From: Pseudomonadota bacterium
GTDB taxonomy: Bacteria > Myxococcota_A > Polyangia > GCA-2747355
Assembly: GCA_016711215.1 (NCBI GenBank)
Contig: JADJTL010000002.1
Span: forward strand, 868,001-932,000
DNA: 64,000 nucleotides
Direction of reading: 5' to 3'
Shown here: positions 15,847 through 24,377 of the stretch, piece by piece
Layout of the letters: each line of letters starts with the position of its first letter
Position numbering within the stretch: the first letter of the stretch is position 1
Notes under the pieces: model-generated
The model's input: only the letters and a program-made list of their open reading frames with translations
Told to the model about the DNA's origin: nothing
Databases searched by the model: none
Program-made: the position numbers and the translations under genes

Positions 15847-18282
15847 TTACTGCAAATCGAAGGCGTAGCTGAAGCGGATGACCTCGCCGCTGAAGCGCGG
15901 GAAGCTCACCGTGGTCAGCGCGCGCTCGGCGCAGCCCGCCGTGGCGGTGCCCGCCAGCGCGCCCACCACTTCGCCGCTGGCGCGGCCGTAGGGCTGGATC
16001 GCCACGCGCAGGCCAAGCCGGCCGGGTTGGTGGTGCTGGTCCAAACAGCGCTGCACACGGGTGCGGAGCTGCCGCATGACGGCCGCCACCTGCGCCTTCT
16101 TCAGCGTGCGGGGCAGCTCTCCCGCGTCGTCGTCGTCCCCGGACGCGCGCGTGGTGCGCGCCGTCCGGGGCGCCGGGTCGTCTCGCGCTGGGTCGTTCCG
16201 CGCTGGGTCGGCCCGCCCTGAGGTCGCGCCGGCGCCGACCGAGAGCAGCTCATCGACGTCGACGCGTCGCGTCGACTCCCCAGCGCGACGCCGCGGCGCG
16301 GCCGGCGGCAGGCCGATATCGAGCTCTGGACTGAGCGCGGCTGAAGCGCTTTCGGGCCGAGCGCTGGTGCGCGAAGGCCGCGGCGCGGCGCGCGCGCTTT
16401 GGCGCTGGGGACGCGCCGCCCTTCGTCGCGCCGGCGCAGGCCGCGCGCGTGCGGGCGCTTGGGTGCGGCCGGCCGCGCTCGGCTTGGGCAGGACGGGTGT
16501 CTGCGTCGGTCCTGCGCCAACCACGGCAGCCGCGGCAGCGGGCTTGGGTCGCTCCTCCGACCTCGCGGCCTGGTGGGCGCTGGCGTCAGCGGCGGGCGGC
16601 GAAGGCGCAGCCGCTGGGGCCAGCGGCGCTTCGCTCCGCCGCGCTGGGGGCGTGGCGCTGCCGAGCGCGGGTGGCGTGTCGGGCGCTGGGGCGCGCGTCA
16701 GGAGGTAGGCCAACGTGAGGCCCCCCACGCCGAGCAGCAGCGCGAGCGCGCTGGCGACCGTGACGGCCGTTCGCCGCGCCGACCAGAAGCGCGGTCGCAG
16801 TGGCAAGAGCAGGTTCGGCGCTAGCGTGACGCGACCCGCGGGGGGGAGCGGCGGTGCATAGAGCGGCGCGAGCGCCAGCGCTGAGGGGCCTCCCGCCGGG
16901 ACCTTGGCCACGACGCCGCCGCGGTAGCCGGTCGGGAGGCGCGCGGAGGCGACGATGCCATGATCGGGTGGGAAGCCGCGGGCGAAGTCGTCGAAGCGGG
17001 CAGCGTCATCGGCCGTATCGCCCTCCCATCCGAGCGCTGCTTCGCGTGGCGCAGCGCTCGGACCACTCGCGCGCGCGGGTCCCAGCGCATCGTCGGCCGG
17101 TCGCCTTTCGATGGTGGCGCCGTGGCCGGAAACCGGCGCATCGTCGTCGACGGGCTGCGGCCGCTTGGCGCGGACCGCCGACCAGCCGCGCCGGTCCGTG
17201 TGAGGATCGGAGGCGCGGTCGGCTGCGCCCGCGGCGCCGCGCAGGTGCGCCTGAGCGAGCGAGCCGCGAAGGGTGCCGACCCGTCCAGGTGAGACGCCCC
17301 AGCGTGGGTCGATCTCGCGGCTCCACTCACGCGCGCTCTCCACCGCCTGCGCCAGCCGATAGGACGCGGAGTCGAGGTTGCCGGGCTGGCTGTCCGCCGC
17401 GCTTCTCCGCGGCGCATTGATAGGCAGGCGCGTGCCCTCCGCCTCGGGCTCATAGGCGTGCGTAACCTGCAACGGGTCCACGGCTGAGGTCGCCGGCTGG
17501 TCCGGGACGGTGCCCGCACGCTCGACCGCCGAGGTCGAGCTTCGGCCGCGGCTGACGACCCCGCTCAGCGCCGCGTCGTTCTCAGCGAGCTCGATTGTAT
17601 GGGTCAAGGGCCGCGCTGCAGCGGAGGCGGATGCGGCGGAGAGCTCGACGGTCGAGGGCGGTCTGGTCGGCAGCGCCTGCCCGAGGTCGGCGCGCCAGTA
17701 GGCCGTCGCCCCGTCCGAGACCGTCGAGACGCTGCGATCGGCGGTCTGGTAGAAGCGCGTGCTCTGGCTCTCGCCCAGCACCTCGCCGAAGCCCTCGCCG
17801 AGCCGCTCCACCAGCACGGGCAGGGCCGCGAGACGTTGCCAGCCACTGCCGGAGGGCGACCAGATCTGCGCGTCGCCGTCGAGCTGGTGTTCATGCACGA
17901 GCGCGACCAGCGCGGACAACCCGAGCGGCCCGTGCGGCGCCTCGCCCAGCATCACGTACCAGGCCTCGGTCGCGTCGGCCCCGCTTCCGTCGGTCTCGCT
18001 CCCGTCGGCCCCGGTTCCGTCGATTTGGGGTTCGGCGTAGTCGGTCTGGTCGTCGGGATCGGCGCCCGCCTCGGCGGCCGCCGCCGTCGAGAGGGCGCTC
18101 TGGGGTAGCATCGTCACGGCGCCCGCGTCGCAACGCGCGACGACGAGCTGCTCGCAGCGACGGCAGGTGAAACGAAAGACGCGGCCACGGACCCGCGCCA
18201 TCGGCACGAGGTAACGTGCGCCACAGTCGCCGCAGGCGATCTCGATCTTCGCCGCTGACGGGGAGTCGGCGCCGCCGCGCAT
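15847..18282 (-). CDS. AgmX/GltJ-like protein: zinc ribbon, GYF domain, TM helix, AgmX/PglI C-terminal domain
   Basis: The product has 811 residues from ATG 18282 (AAGGG upstream). Domains in order: zinc ribbon (C17, C20, C40, C43); a GYF-type domain at about 105-160 ('WYVMLGEAPHGPLGLSALV', 'AQIWSPSGSGWQRL'); a long disordered linker; one transmembrane helix near 505-530 ('VASALALLLGVGGLTLAYLL'); a Pro/Ala/Arg-rich periplasmic linker; and a TonB-like C-terminal domain (about 730-811) with 'LRTRVQRCLDQHHQPG' and 'VSFPRFSGEVIRFSYAFDL'. This is the domain order of Myxococcus xanthus GltJ (AgmX), which couples the inner-membrane motor to the gliding machinery. It converges on cpoB, 4 bases away. 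Whether this organism glides cannot be told from the window. Confidence 0.85.
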   Translation of the reverse strand: MRGGADSPSAAKIEIACGDCGARYLVPMARVRGRVFRFTCRRCEQLVVARCDAGAVTMLPQSALSTAAAAEAGADPDDQTDYAEPQIDGTGADGSETDGSGADATEAWYVMLGEAPHGPLGLSALVALVHEHQLDGDAQIWSPSGSGWQRLAALPVLVERLGEGFGEVLGESQSTRFYQTADRSVSTVSDGATAYWRADLGQALPTRPPSTVELSAASASAAARPLTHTIELAENDAALSGVVSRGRSSTSAVERAGTVPDQPATSAVDPLQVTHAYEPEAEGTRLPINAPRRSAADSQPGNLDSASYRLAQAVESAREWSREIDPRWGVSPGRVGTLRGSLAQAHLRGAAGAADRASDPHTDRRGWSAVRAKRPQPVDDDAPVSGHGATIERRPADDALGPARASGPSAAPREAALGWEGDTADDAARFDDFARGFPPDHGIVASARLPTGYRGGVVAKVPAGGPSALALAPLYAPPLPPAGRVTLAPNLLLPLRPRFWSARRTAVTVASALALLLGVGGLTLAYLLTRAPAPDTPPALGSATPPARRSEAPLAPAAAPSPPAADASAHQAARSEERPKPAAAAAVVGAGPTQTPVLPKPSAAGRTQAPARARPAPARRRAARPQRQSARAAPRPSRTSARPESASAALSPELDIGLPPAAPRRRAGESTRRVDVDELLSVGAGATSGRADPARNDPARDDPAPRTARTTRASGDDDDAGELPRTLKKAQVAAVMRQLRTRVQRCLDQHHQPGRLGLRVAIQPYGRASGEVVGALAGTATAGCAERALTTVSFPRFSGEVIRFSYAFDLQ

Positions 18283-18467
18283 GCCGCCCTTGCTCGTCGT
18301 TTGGCCGGAATCGCCAAGACCCCGCGCCCGTCCACCGCTACCGAGCCTGAGCACGCCTCTCGCGTGGACTCCCTCGCGGCGCCGCGCAAAGTGTAGCACA
18401 GCGCCCTTCCGCGCCGCACGCTCGCCACCACTCGCGCTGGCAGCGCCGCCCGCTCGCGGGGCGCGCC

Positions 18468-19580
18468 TCAGCCCGCGCTAGTGGCCTCGTTGCTCGGCTC
18501 AGCGCTGCTCCCGGCTCCGGTCTCACCCTCGCGCGGCAGCCGCGGCGCTTGGCTGCCCGTCGGGACGGTGCCCTCTGCGCCCGCGCGCTCGATGATCGCG
18601 CGCGAGAGCGGCTGGCGCACGCGCACGCCGAGCTCGACGAAGGCCTCGGCCTGGCGAATCAGGTTGCCGCGACCCTGGGTCAGCCGGTTCAGCGCGCCCT
18701 GATAGGTGCGCTGGGTCAGCTCGAGCTGGCTGCCCAGGCGCTCGAACTCCTCGACGAAGCCGCGCAGCTTGTCATAGACGGCCCCGGCGCGCTCGGCGAT
18801 CAGGCGGGCGTTCTCGCTCTGCCGCTCGAAGCGCCAGACACTGCTGACCGTGCGCAGGGTGGCGAGCAAGGTCGTCGGCGTCACGACCACGATGCGTTGC
18901 TCGAAGGCCGCGCCGAGCAGCTTCTCATCGTGCTGGAAGGCCAGCATGAAGGCCGGCTCGATCGGCATGAAGAGCAGCACGAAGTCGACCGAGCGCAGCC
19001 CTTGCAGCGCGCTGTAGTCCTTGGCGCCGAGCGTGGTGATGTGGTCGCGAACCGCCTGCACGTGCGCCTCCAGCGCCGCGAGCCGCCCTGGATCGTCGGC
19101 GGCATTGAGGTAGTCCTGATAGGCGAGCAGCGAGACCTTGGCATCGACGACGATGTCCTTGCCCTCGGGTAGGTGGATCACCACGTCGGGGCGAAAGAGC
19201 TGGCCCTCGCGATCGCGATAGGAGCTCTGCAGGTCGTACTCGACGCCCTTGCGCAGACCCGACTGCTCGAGGACGCGCTCGAGCACCATCTCGCCCCAGT
19301 TGCCCTGGACCTTCTTGTCGCCCTTCAGCGCCCGCGTCAGGTTGCGGGCCTCGTCGTTCATCTGCTGGTTGAGCTGCGCGAGCAGCTGAAGCTGCTCGCG
19401 CAGCGAGGCGCGCTCCTGGGTCTCCGTGTGGTGGATCTGTTCGACCTTGGTGCGAAAGCCGTCGAGCTGCTCGCGCAGGGGCTTCAGCAGCGCCTCGAGG
19501 CCGGCGCGGCTCGCCTCGCCGAGCGCGCGGCCCTTCTCCGTGAGGATGCGATTGGCGAGGTTCTCGAACTCCGTGGCCAT
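18468..19580 (-). CDS. rmuC: RmuC DNA recombination-limiting protein, core domain
   Basis: The 370-residue frame begins MATEFENLANRILTEKG, which is the start of the conserved RmuC core and not of the whole protein. It contains 'GNWGEMVLERVLEQSGL', 'RPDVVIHLPEGKDIVVDAKV' and 'FVLLFMPIEPAFMLAF', which are diagnostic of the nuclease-like RmuC domain that limits recombination at inverted repeats. RmuC proteins normally have an N-terminal membrane anchor and coiled coil; here these lie directly upstream in another frame (see the fragment at 19582-20094). A single extra base near 19585 explains the split. The Pro/Gly/Ser-rich C-terminal tail is not conserved. Translation of this half alone would require an internal start. 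Confidence 0.9.
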   Translation of the reverse strand: MATEFENLANRILTEKGRALGEASRAGLEALLKPLREQLDGFRTKVEQIHHTETQERASLREQLQLLAQLNQQMNDEARNLTRALKGDKKVQGNWGEMVLERVLEQSGLRKGVEYDLQSSYRDREGQLFRPDVVIHLPEGKDIVVDAKVSLLAYQDYLNAADDPGRLAALEAHVQAVRDHITTLGAKDYSALQGLRSVDFVLLFMPIEPAFMLAFQHDEKLLGAAFEQRIVVVTPTTLLATLRTVSSVWRFERQSENARLIAERAGAVYDKLRGFVEEFERLGSQLELTQRTYQGALNRLTQGRGNLIRQAEAFVELGVRVRQPLSRAIIERAGAEGTVPTGSQAPRLPREGETGAGSSAEPSNEATSAG

Positions 19581-19581
19581 C

Positions 19582-20094
19582 CGCTGGGCGCGCCTGGTCG
19601 AGCTCGACCAGCCGCTCCGCGTGATGCTGCTGGCGCTCCGCCAGGCGCTCCTCGTGATGGCGCTGCTGCTCCGCGAGCCGCGTGCCGAGCGCGGCGAGTC
19701 GCGCTCGCTGCTCGGCGGTCTCGGCGGTCAACGCGCCGCGCTGGGTCTTGAGCGCCACCAGCTCGGCCTGCAGTGGCCCGAGCAGCGCATCACGCTCGCT
19801 CGTCGCCGCCGCGAGACCGGTCGCGAGGCGCGCATTTTCGACGGCCAGCGCCGCGGCGCTCTGGCGAAGTTGGTCGAGCTCGATGCGGGCCTGATCGCGC
19901 TCGCTGCGCAGCCCCTCGCCCTCGCGCTGGCTGGCGCCAAGGCGCTCGGCCAGCACGGCCGCCTCGCGCTGCGCCTCGACCTGCCCGGCCTCGCGCCCGC
20001 TGGCCAGCGCCTCGGCGATGCGCCGCAGCAGCAGCGCATAAATCGCCAGCGCGCCCGCCAACGCTCCGCAAGCCACGCATGCAAGTTCGATCAT
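19582..20094 (-). pseudogene. rmuC: N-terminal membrane anchor and coiled coil of rmuC, out of frame
   Basis: From ATG 20094 this frame codes for a membrane helix (residues 1-25, 'ACGALAGALAIYALLLRRI') and then about 140 residues of coiled coil ending 'HAERLVELDQARPA'. That is the normal RmuC N-terminus. After the codons for 'LDQAR' the frame runs into nonsense, while the core continues in the adjacent frame as '..MATEFENLANRIL'. Removing one C from the CCC at about 19585-19588 would give 'LDQARQRMATEF', a smooth join. It could be a sequencing or assembly error, a real mutation, or slippage; the sequence alone cannot decide. Confidence 0.8.
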
Positions 20095-20297
20095 CGTCGC
20101 CAACCTCGTCCGCGTGCCGCGCCCGGCCGGAGCGCCGCGCGCAGGCCGCGCGAGACTAACGCGTCGCGGGCGCTTCCTCCACCGAGGCGTGCGCCGCTTC
20201 GCCTCAGCAGCGCTCACCTCAGCAGCGGCAATCGACGAGGGCGGTTTGCGGCGACCACCATCGCGCACCATACTTCGCCCGCGGCCGAGCTCGAGCC

Positions 20298-20326
20298 GCG
20301 ATTTTGTGCAGCGCGATTTTGTGCAG
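20298..20326 (+). repeat. 14-bp direct repeat upstream of the NmrA-like gene
   Basis: gcgattttgtgcag occurs twice with a 15-base period, ending in the ribosome-binding site. It is AT-richer than its surroundings. It could be an operator or a chance duplication. Confidence 0.55.
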
Positions 20327-20336
20327 GAGGTGGATC

Positions 20337-21191
20337 ATGTTTGTCATCGCCGGGGTGACCGGTCACGTGGGATCCGTCGTGGCGACGGAGCTGTTGGCCA
20401 AGCAGCAGAAGCTCAAGGTTCTGGTGCGCGACCCGAAGCAAGGCGTCGCGTGGTCGCGGCGGGGAGCGGAGGTCGCGGTCGGCACGCTCGATGATCGCGC
20501 CTTCCTCGCTGGCGCGCTGCGCGGCGCCAGCGGCCTCTTCACGCTGCTGCCACCGAACTTCGCCGCAGCAGATTTCTTCGCCTACCAGCGACAGACCAGC
20601 GACGCGATCGCCGGCGCCGTGCGGGACGCCGCCGTGCCGCACGTCGTCTTGCTGTCCTCCGTGGGGGCTGAGTTGCCAGCCGGCACCGGGCCGATCAAGG
20701 GGCTGCACTACCTGGAGAATGAACTGCGCGCGACGGGCACCCTGCTGACGGCGATCCGCGCCGGATTTTTCCAGGAGAACCTCGGCAGCGCGCTGACCCC
20801 GGCGAAGGAGCAGGGCATCTTCCTCAACTTCACGCCGTCCGCGGACTACCCGATGCCGATGATCGCCACGAAGGACATCGGCGTCCTCGCGGCGCGCTCG
20901 CTGCTGAACACGCCGCGGACCAGCGAGGTGATCGATCTGCACGGCCCCGCCTACTCACAGCGGCAGCTCGCCGAGCGGCTAGGGGCTGCGCTGGGCAGGC
21001 AGCTAGAGGTCGTCGACATCCCGGAGACGGCGTGGGTCTCGACGCTGACGCAAGGCGGGCTCCCGCGGCCGGTGGCCGAGACCTTCGCTGAAATGTACAG
21101 CGCCTTTGCCAAGGGCATCGTCAGGCCCTGTGGCGATCGGTCGGTGGCCGGGGAGACGCCGATCGACGCGGTGATCAAGTCGCTGGTCTAG
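20337..21191 (+). CDS. NmrA-like NAD(P)-binding protein
   Basis: The 284-residue protein is read from ATG 20337, which has a strong AGGAGGT site. It has a Rossmann fold with the glycine-rich motif 'IAGVTGHVGSVVATELL', followed by 'VLVRDPKQGVAW'. There is a segment 'VVLLSSVGAELPAGTGPIKG' but no YxxxK catalytic pair, which is typical of NmrA/HSCARG-like atypical short-chain dehydrogenases that act as redox sensors or NAD(P)H:quinone oxidoreductases (QdoR2-like). It lies 91 bases before the SulP-carbonic anhydrase gene on the same strand, so cotranscription is possible. The specific substrate is unknown. Confidence 0.83.
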   Translation: MFVIAGVTGHVGSVVATELLAKQQKLKVLVRDPKQGVAWSRRGAEVAVGTLDDRAFLAGALRGASGLFTLLPPNFAAADFFAYQRQTSDAIAGAVRDAAVPHVVLLSSVGAELPAGTGPIKGLHYLENELRATGTLLTAIRAGFFQENLGSALTPAKEQGIFLNFTPSADYPMPMIATKDIGVLAARSLLNTPRTSEVIDLHGPAYSQRQLAERLGAALGRQLEVVDIPETAWVSTLTQGGLPRPVAETFAEMYSAFAKGIVRPCGDRSVAGETPIDAVIKSLV

Positions 21192-21282
21192 CGTTCAGAC
21201 TCTAGCCTCCGCGTCCGACCTCTAGTAGCAGCACCTTAGCAACCGTAGCAGCACCGTAGCAGCAAGCGGGAGAGCTCAAACC

Positions 21283-23529
21283 ATGCCGATCTTCAATCCA
21301 CGCTACGACCTTGGCATCCGGGCGCTGCTGCCGAAGTGGCGGCGGATGGTCTCGCGCGAGCACCTGCGTGGCGATGTCCTGGCCGCCCTGACGGTGGCGT
21401 GCATCGCGATCCCCTTGTCGCTGGCCATCGCCCTCGCCTCCGGGGTCAAGCCGGAGACTGGTTTGATCACCGCGATCGTCGGCGGCCTCGTCGGCGCGCT
21501 CTTCGGTGGTGCACCCCTGGCGGTCAGTGGGCCGGCCGCGGCGATGGCGGTGTTGGTGGCCTCGGTCGTCGAGCAGCATGGCCTCGGTGGCCTCTTGGCG
21601 GTGACGGCCACCTGCGGATTGCTCCAGGTGGCGACGGGCGCCTTGGGCCTGGGGCAGTTCATGCGGCTGGTGCCGCTCCCCGTCGTCGAGGGCTTCACCG
21701 CGGGCATTGGCGCGATCATCCTCGTCGGTCAGCTCCCGCGCGTGCTCGGCCTGCCGCCGCCGAGCAACGCCCAGGTCTTGGAGGTCCTGAAGCACATCGG
21801 CGAGGTGCTCGCCCACGCGCGACTGGTGCCCTTCGTGATCGCCTCGGGTGCCCTCGGCCTGACGCTCGGCCTGAAGCGGCTCGGGCCGCTTTTCCCCGGC
21901 CCCCTGGTGGCTGTGGCGCTGCCAACGGTGGTGGTGGCGGCGCTGGGCCTCGACGTCGAGCTGATCGGCGCGATTCCTCGGTCGCTGCCCTTTCCGACGG
22001 CACCGGCGATGCCCGCGCTCTCCGAGCTTCCCTCGATTCTCGCGCTGACCTTCATCGTCTATGCGCTGGCCTCGCTCGAGTCGCTGCTCTCCGCGACGGC
22101 CGTCGATAAGCTCTCACGCCAGGGCAAGCACGATCCGGATCAAGAGCTGGTGGGGCAGGGCCTGGCGAACGTCGCCTCGGCGCTCTTCGGCGGCATTCCC
22201 GTGACCAGCGTGATCGTGCGCTCGACGCTCAATGTCCAGGCAGGCGGCCGCACCCGTCGCGCCGCGCTCCTCCATGCGGTCGTCGTGCTCTTGGTCGTCT
22301 ATCTGATTGCGCCGGTGCTCGGGCGCGTGCCGGTGGCGGCGTTGGCTGGGCTGCTGGCAGCGGTAGCCCTGAGGATGCTGGCCGTGCGCCGCTTCATCGC
22401 GCTCTGGCGCGAGTCGCGCAGCGAGGGCGTGGTGTATTTGTCGACCTTCGCGGTCATGCTCTTCGTCGACCTCGTCCAGGGCGTGCAATGGGGCGTCGTG
22501 GCTGCGCTGGCGATCACGGCGATTCGACTCGGCCGGATGCCCCATGGACCGCTGGTCACCGGCGACGACCCCTGTCGCGTGCAGCTCGCGGGACCGCTGA
22601 CCTTCCTCTCGTCGCTCGGGCTCCACTCGCTGCGCAAGCAGGTCGAAGAGCTCGAGCCTGGACAGCGTCTGGTGATCGAGCTCGAGGAGGTCAACACCAT
22701 CGACACCTCGGCGGCCGAGCAGCTTGCCGACCTCGCGGGCACGGCGCGGGCGCGCGGCGTGCGGATGGCGCTGCGCGGGTTGCACCCCGAGCTGGCGCGC
22801 CGCGTCGTCGCGGTCGATCACGCCGGGCTCGTGCAGGACGTGCTGGCGCAGACCGACCGTGACGTTTTGACCGTGCTGGCCTCGGAGAAGCCGATGTCCG
22901 CGCGTCAGCGGCTGCAGTTCGGGGTCGACCACTACCGGCGCGATTACCTGCCGCGCTATGCGGCGCTCTTTCGCCAGCTCGCGCCCGGTCAGAGCCCCCA
23001 TACGCTCTTCATCACCTGCGCCGACAGCCGCATTCAGCCCAACCTGATGACCTCGTCCGACCCCGGGGAGCTCTTCCTGATCCGCAACGTCGGCAACATC
23101 GTGCCGCTGGCGACCGCGGACTACGCCGGCTCGACGGGCGCGGCCGTCGAGTACGCGGTGGGCGTGCTCGGAGTGTCGCAGATCGTCGTCTGCGGGCACT
23201 CCGGCTGCGGCGCGATCGCGGCGCTGAGCAATCCCGCGGGCATCGCCGAGACCCTGCCCGCGCTGCGGCGCTGGGTCGGCTCGACCAAGGCCGCCGAGCT
23301 TTGTCAGGCCCTGCCCTCGGGTGCTGCGCAGGACGAGATCGCGCGCCTCAACGCTCGGAGCCAGCTCGACAACCTACGGGGCTACGGCGTGGTGCAGCAC
23401 CGTAGCGACGAGGGGCAGCTAAAGCTCCACGCCTGGTTCTTCGACATCTTCAGCGGGCAGATCGAGGAATGGAACGTGGAGCAGGGACGGTGGATCGCGG
23501 TCGCCTCGCGGGCCAGCGGCGCGAGCTGA
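21283..23529 (+). CDS. SulP anion transporter-STAS-beta carbonic anhydrase fusion
   Basis: The 748-residue protein has three parts. Residues 1-420 are a SulP/SLC26 transporter ('VACIAIPLSLAIALASGV', 'PLAVSGPAAAMAVLV', 'KHDPDQELVGQGLANV'). Residues 430-515 are a STAS domain ('VIELEEVNTIDTSAAEQLAD'). Residues 538-748 are a beta-class carbonic anhydrase. Its zinc ligands are present: C579 in 'ITCADSR' with the D581/R583 dyad, and H639 and C642 in 'CGHSGCGA'. Such fusions are known in scattered bacteria and suggest bicarbonate transport coupled to CO2 hydration at the inner face of the membrane. Start ATG 21283 has GGGAGAG upstream. The transported ion is inferred, not shown. Confidence 0.93.
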   Translation: MPIFNPRYDLGIRALLPKWRRMVSREHLRGDVLAALTVACIAIPLSLAIALASGVKPETGLITAIVGGLVGALFGGAPLAVSGPAAAMAVLVASVVEQHGLGGLLAVTATCGLLQVATGALGLGQFMRLVPLPVVEGFTAGIGAIILVGQLPRVLGLPPPSNAQVLEVLKHIGEVLAHARLVPFVIASGALGLTLGLKRLGPLFPGPLVAVALPTVVVAALGLDVELIGAIPRSLPFPTAPAMPALSELPSILALTFIVYALASLESLLSATAVDKLSRQGKHDPDQELVGQGLANVASALFGGIPVTSVIVRSTLNVQAGGRTRRAALLHAVVVLLVVYLIAPVLGRVPVAALAGLLAAVALRMLAVRRFIALWRESRSEGVVYLSTFAVMLFVDLVQGVQWGVVAALAITAIRLGRMPHGPLVTGDDPCRVQLAGPLTFLSSLGLHSLRKQVEELEPGQRLVIELEEVNTIDTSAAEQLADLAGTARARGVRMALRGLHPELARRVVAVDHAGLVQDVLAQTDRDVLTVLASEKPMSARQRLQFGVDHYRRDYLPRYAALFRQLAPGQSPHTLFITCADSRIQPNLMTSSDPGELFLIRNVGNIVPLATADYAGSTGAAVEYAVGVLGVSQIVVCGHSGCGAIAALSNPAGIAETLPALRRWVGSTKAAELCQALPSGAAQDEIARLNARSQLDNLRGYGVVQHRSDEGQLKLHAWFFDIFSGQIEEWNVEQGRWIAVASRASGAS

Positions 23530-23577
23530 TGACGGCGCCGCACATTTCCGGCAGTTTAGAGAGGTCGGAGGTGAGGC

Positions 23578-24288
23578 ATGCGGCATGGAGCGGCGCGGTG
23601 GCGCCTGAGGGGTAGTGCTTGTGCGCGGCGGCTCTTGCTCGCCGCCCTCAGCGCAGCGATGGTGGGCGGCGGCGCGGGCTGCTCCAGCAGCCTGAATGGA
23701 GGCGCAGCGGGCGACGCCTCGCGCAGGGAGACCGGATCGGGCGCGCGCGACGGGAGCCTCGCGGACCTGCGCCGCAGCGACGGGGGCCTTAGGGATCGGG
23801 GCCTTAGGGATCGGGGCCTCGCCGATCGGGCCCTCGCCGATCGGGCCCTCGCCGATCGGAGCTCGGCGGGCGCCAGCGACGGAGGCGTGCGCGATAGCGG
23901 CCTCGTCGACGCTGCCCTGGGCACGAGCGATGGCGCGGCTCGGGTCGATGGCGGTGGTCCTACCGATTCGGGAAGCGTGACGGACGGCGCGCTTGCGCCG
24001 ACGGTCAGCACGCGGCGGACGACCTACCAGGTCGGCGAGGCGGTTGAGGTGGACTTCAGCGGTCTGCCGGGCAACGCCACCGACTGGATCACGATCGTCC
24101 CAGCCTCCGCTGCCGACGATACCTACGGCGAGTACTTCTACTCCGACGGCGCGGTGCAGGGGACCTTTACCTTTGCAGGCCTCACGGACGCCGGCGAGTA
24201 CGAGGTGCGCGCCTATTTCAATTGGTACGACGGTGGCGGCGGGGGCTACACTGTTTGGGCCCGCTACCGCTTCACGGTTAAGCCGTGA
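23578..24288 (+). CDS. Lipoprotein with tandem LRDRG-type repeats and C-terminal Ig-like domain
   Basis: The 236-residue product starts at ATG 23578 behind a good GGAGGTGAGG site. A signal peptide ends in 'MVGGGAGC', so it should be lipidated. Residues 50-140 are low-complexity Asp/Gly/Ser with pentapeptide repeats LRDRG/LADRA. The last ~95 residues are a compact beta-rich module ('TYQVGEAVEVDFSGLPGNAT', 'YEVRAYFNWYDG', 'VWARYRFTV') of the kind found in secreted proteins as a binding or Ig-like domain. No enzyme motif is visible. Surface location is likely; function is unknown. Confidence 0.72.
   Translation: MRHGAARWRLRGSACARRLLLAALSAAMVGGGAGCSSSLNGGAAGDASRRETGSGARDGSLADLRRSDGGLRDRGLRDRGLADRALADRALADRSSAGASDGGVRDSGLVDAALGTSDGAARVDGGGPTDSGSVTDGALAPTVSTRRTTYQVGEAVEVDFSGLPGNATDWITIVPASAADDTYGEYFYSDGAVQGTFTFAGLTDAGEYEVRAYFNWYDGGGGGYTVWARYRFTVKP
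23783..23857 (+). repeat. Five 15-bp tandem units in a lipoprotein gene
   Basis: Two copies of ggggccttagggatc are followed by three copies with gccgatc in the second half. They code for LRDRG, LRDRG, LADRA, LADRA and LADRS. The 15-base unit keeps the frame if copy number changes. Confidence 0.9.
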
Positions 24289-24321
24289 CGGGGTTCTGAT
24301 GGCGCCGTGATCAGGCAGCCA

Positions 24322-24351
24322 TTGTCGGTGTCGTCGCTCCCGGGTTATTCT
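24322..24351 (+). promoter_or_regulatory. Possible sigma70-like promoter
   Basis: TTGTCG and TATTCT are separated by 18 bases, in an AT-rich patch (gttattctgttatttaac) just upstream of the VWA lipoprotein gene and its AAAGGAG site. The -10 box matches four of six consensus bases. The spacing is right, but the evidence is weak. Confidence 0.35.
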
Positions 24352-24377
24352 GTTATTTAACTCGCAAAGGAGCGCGC

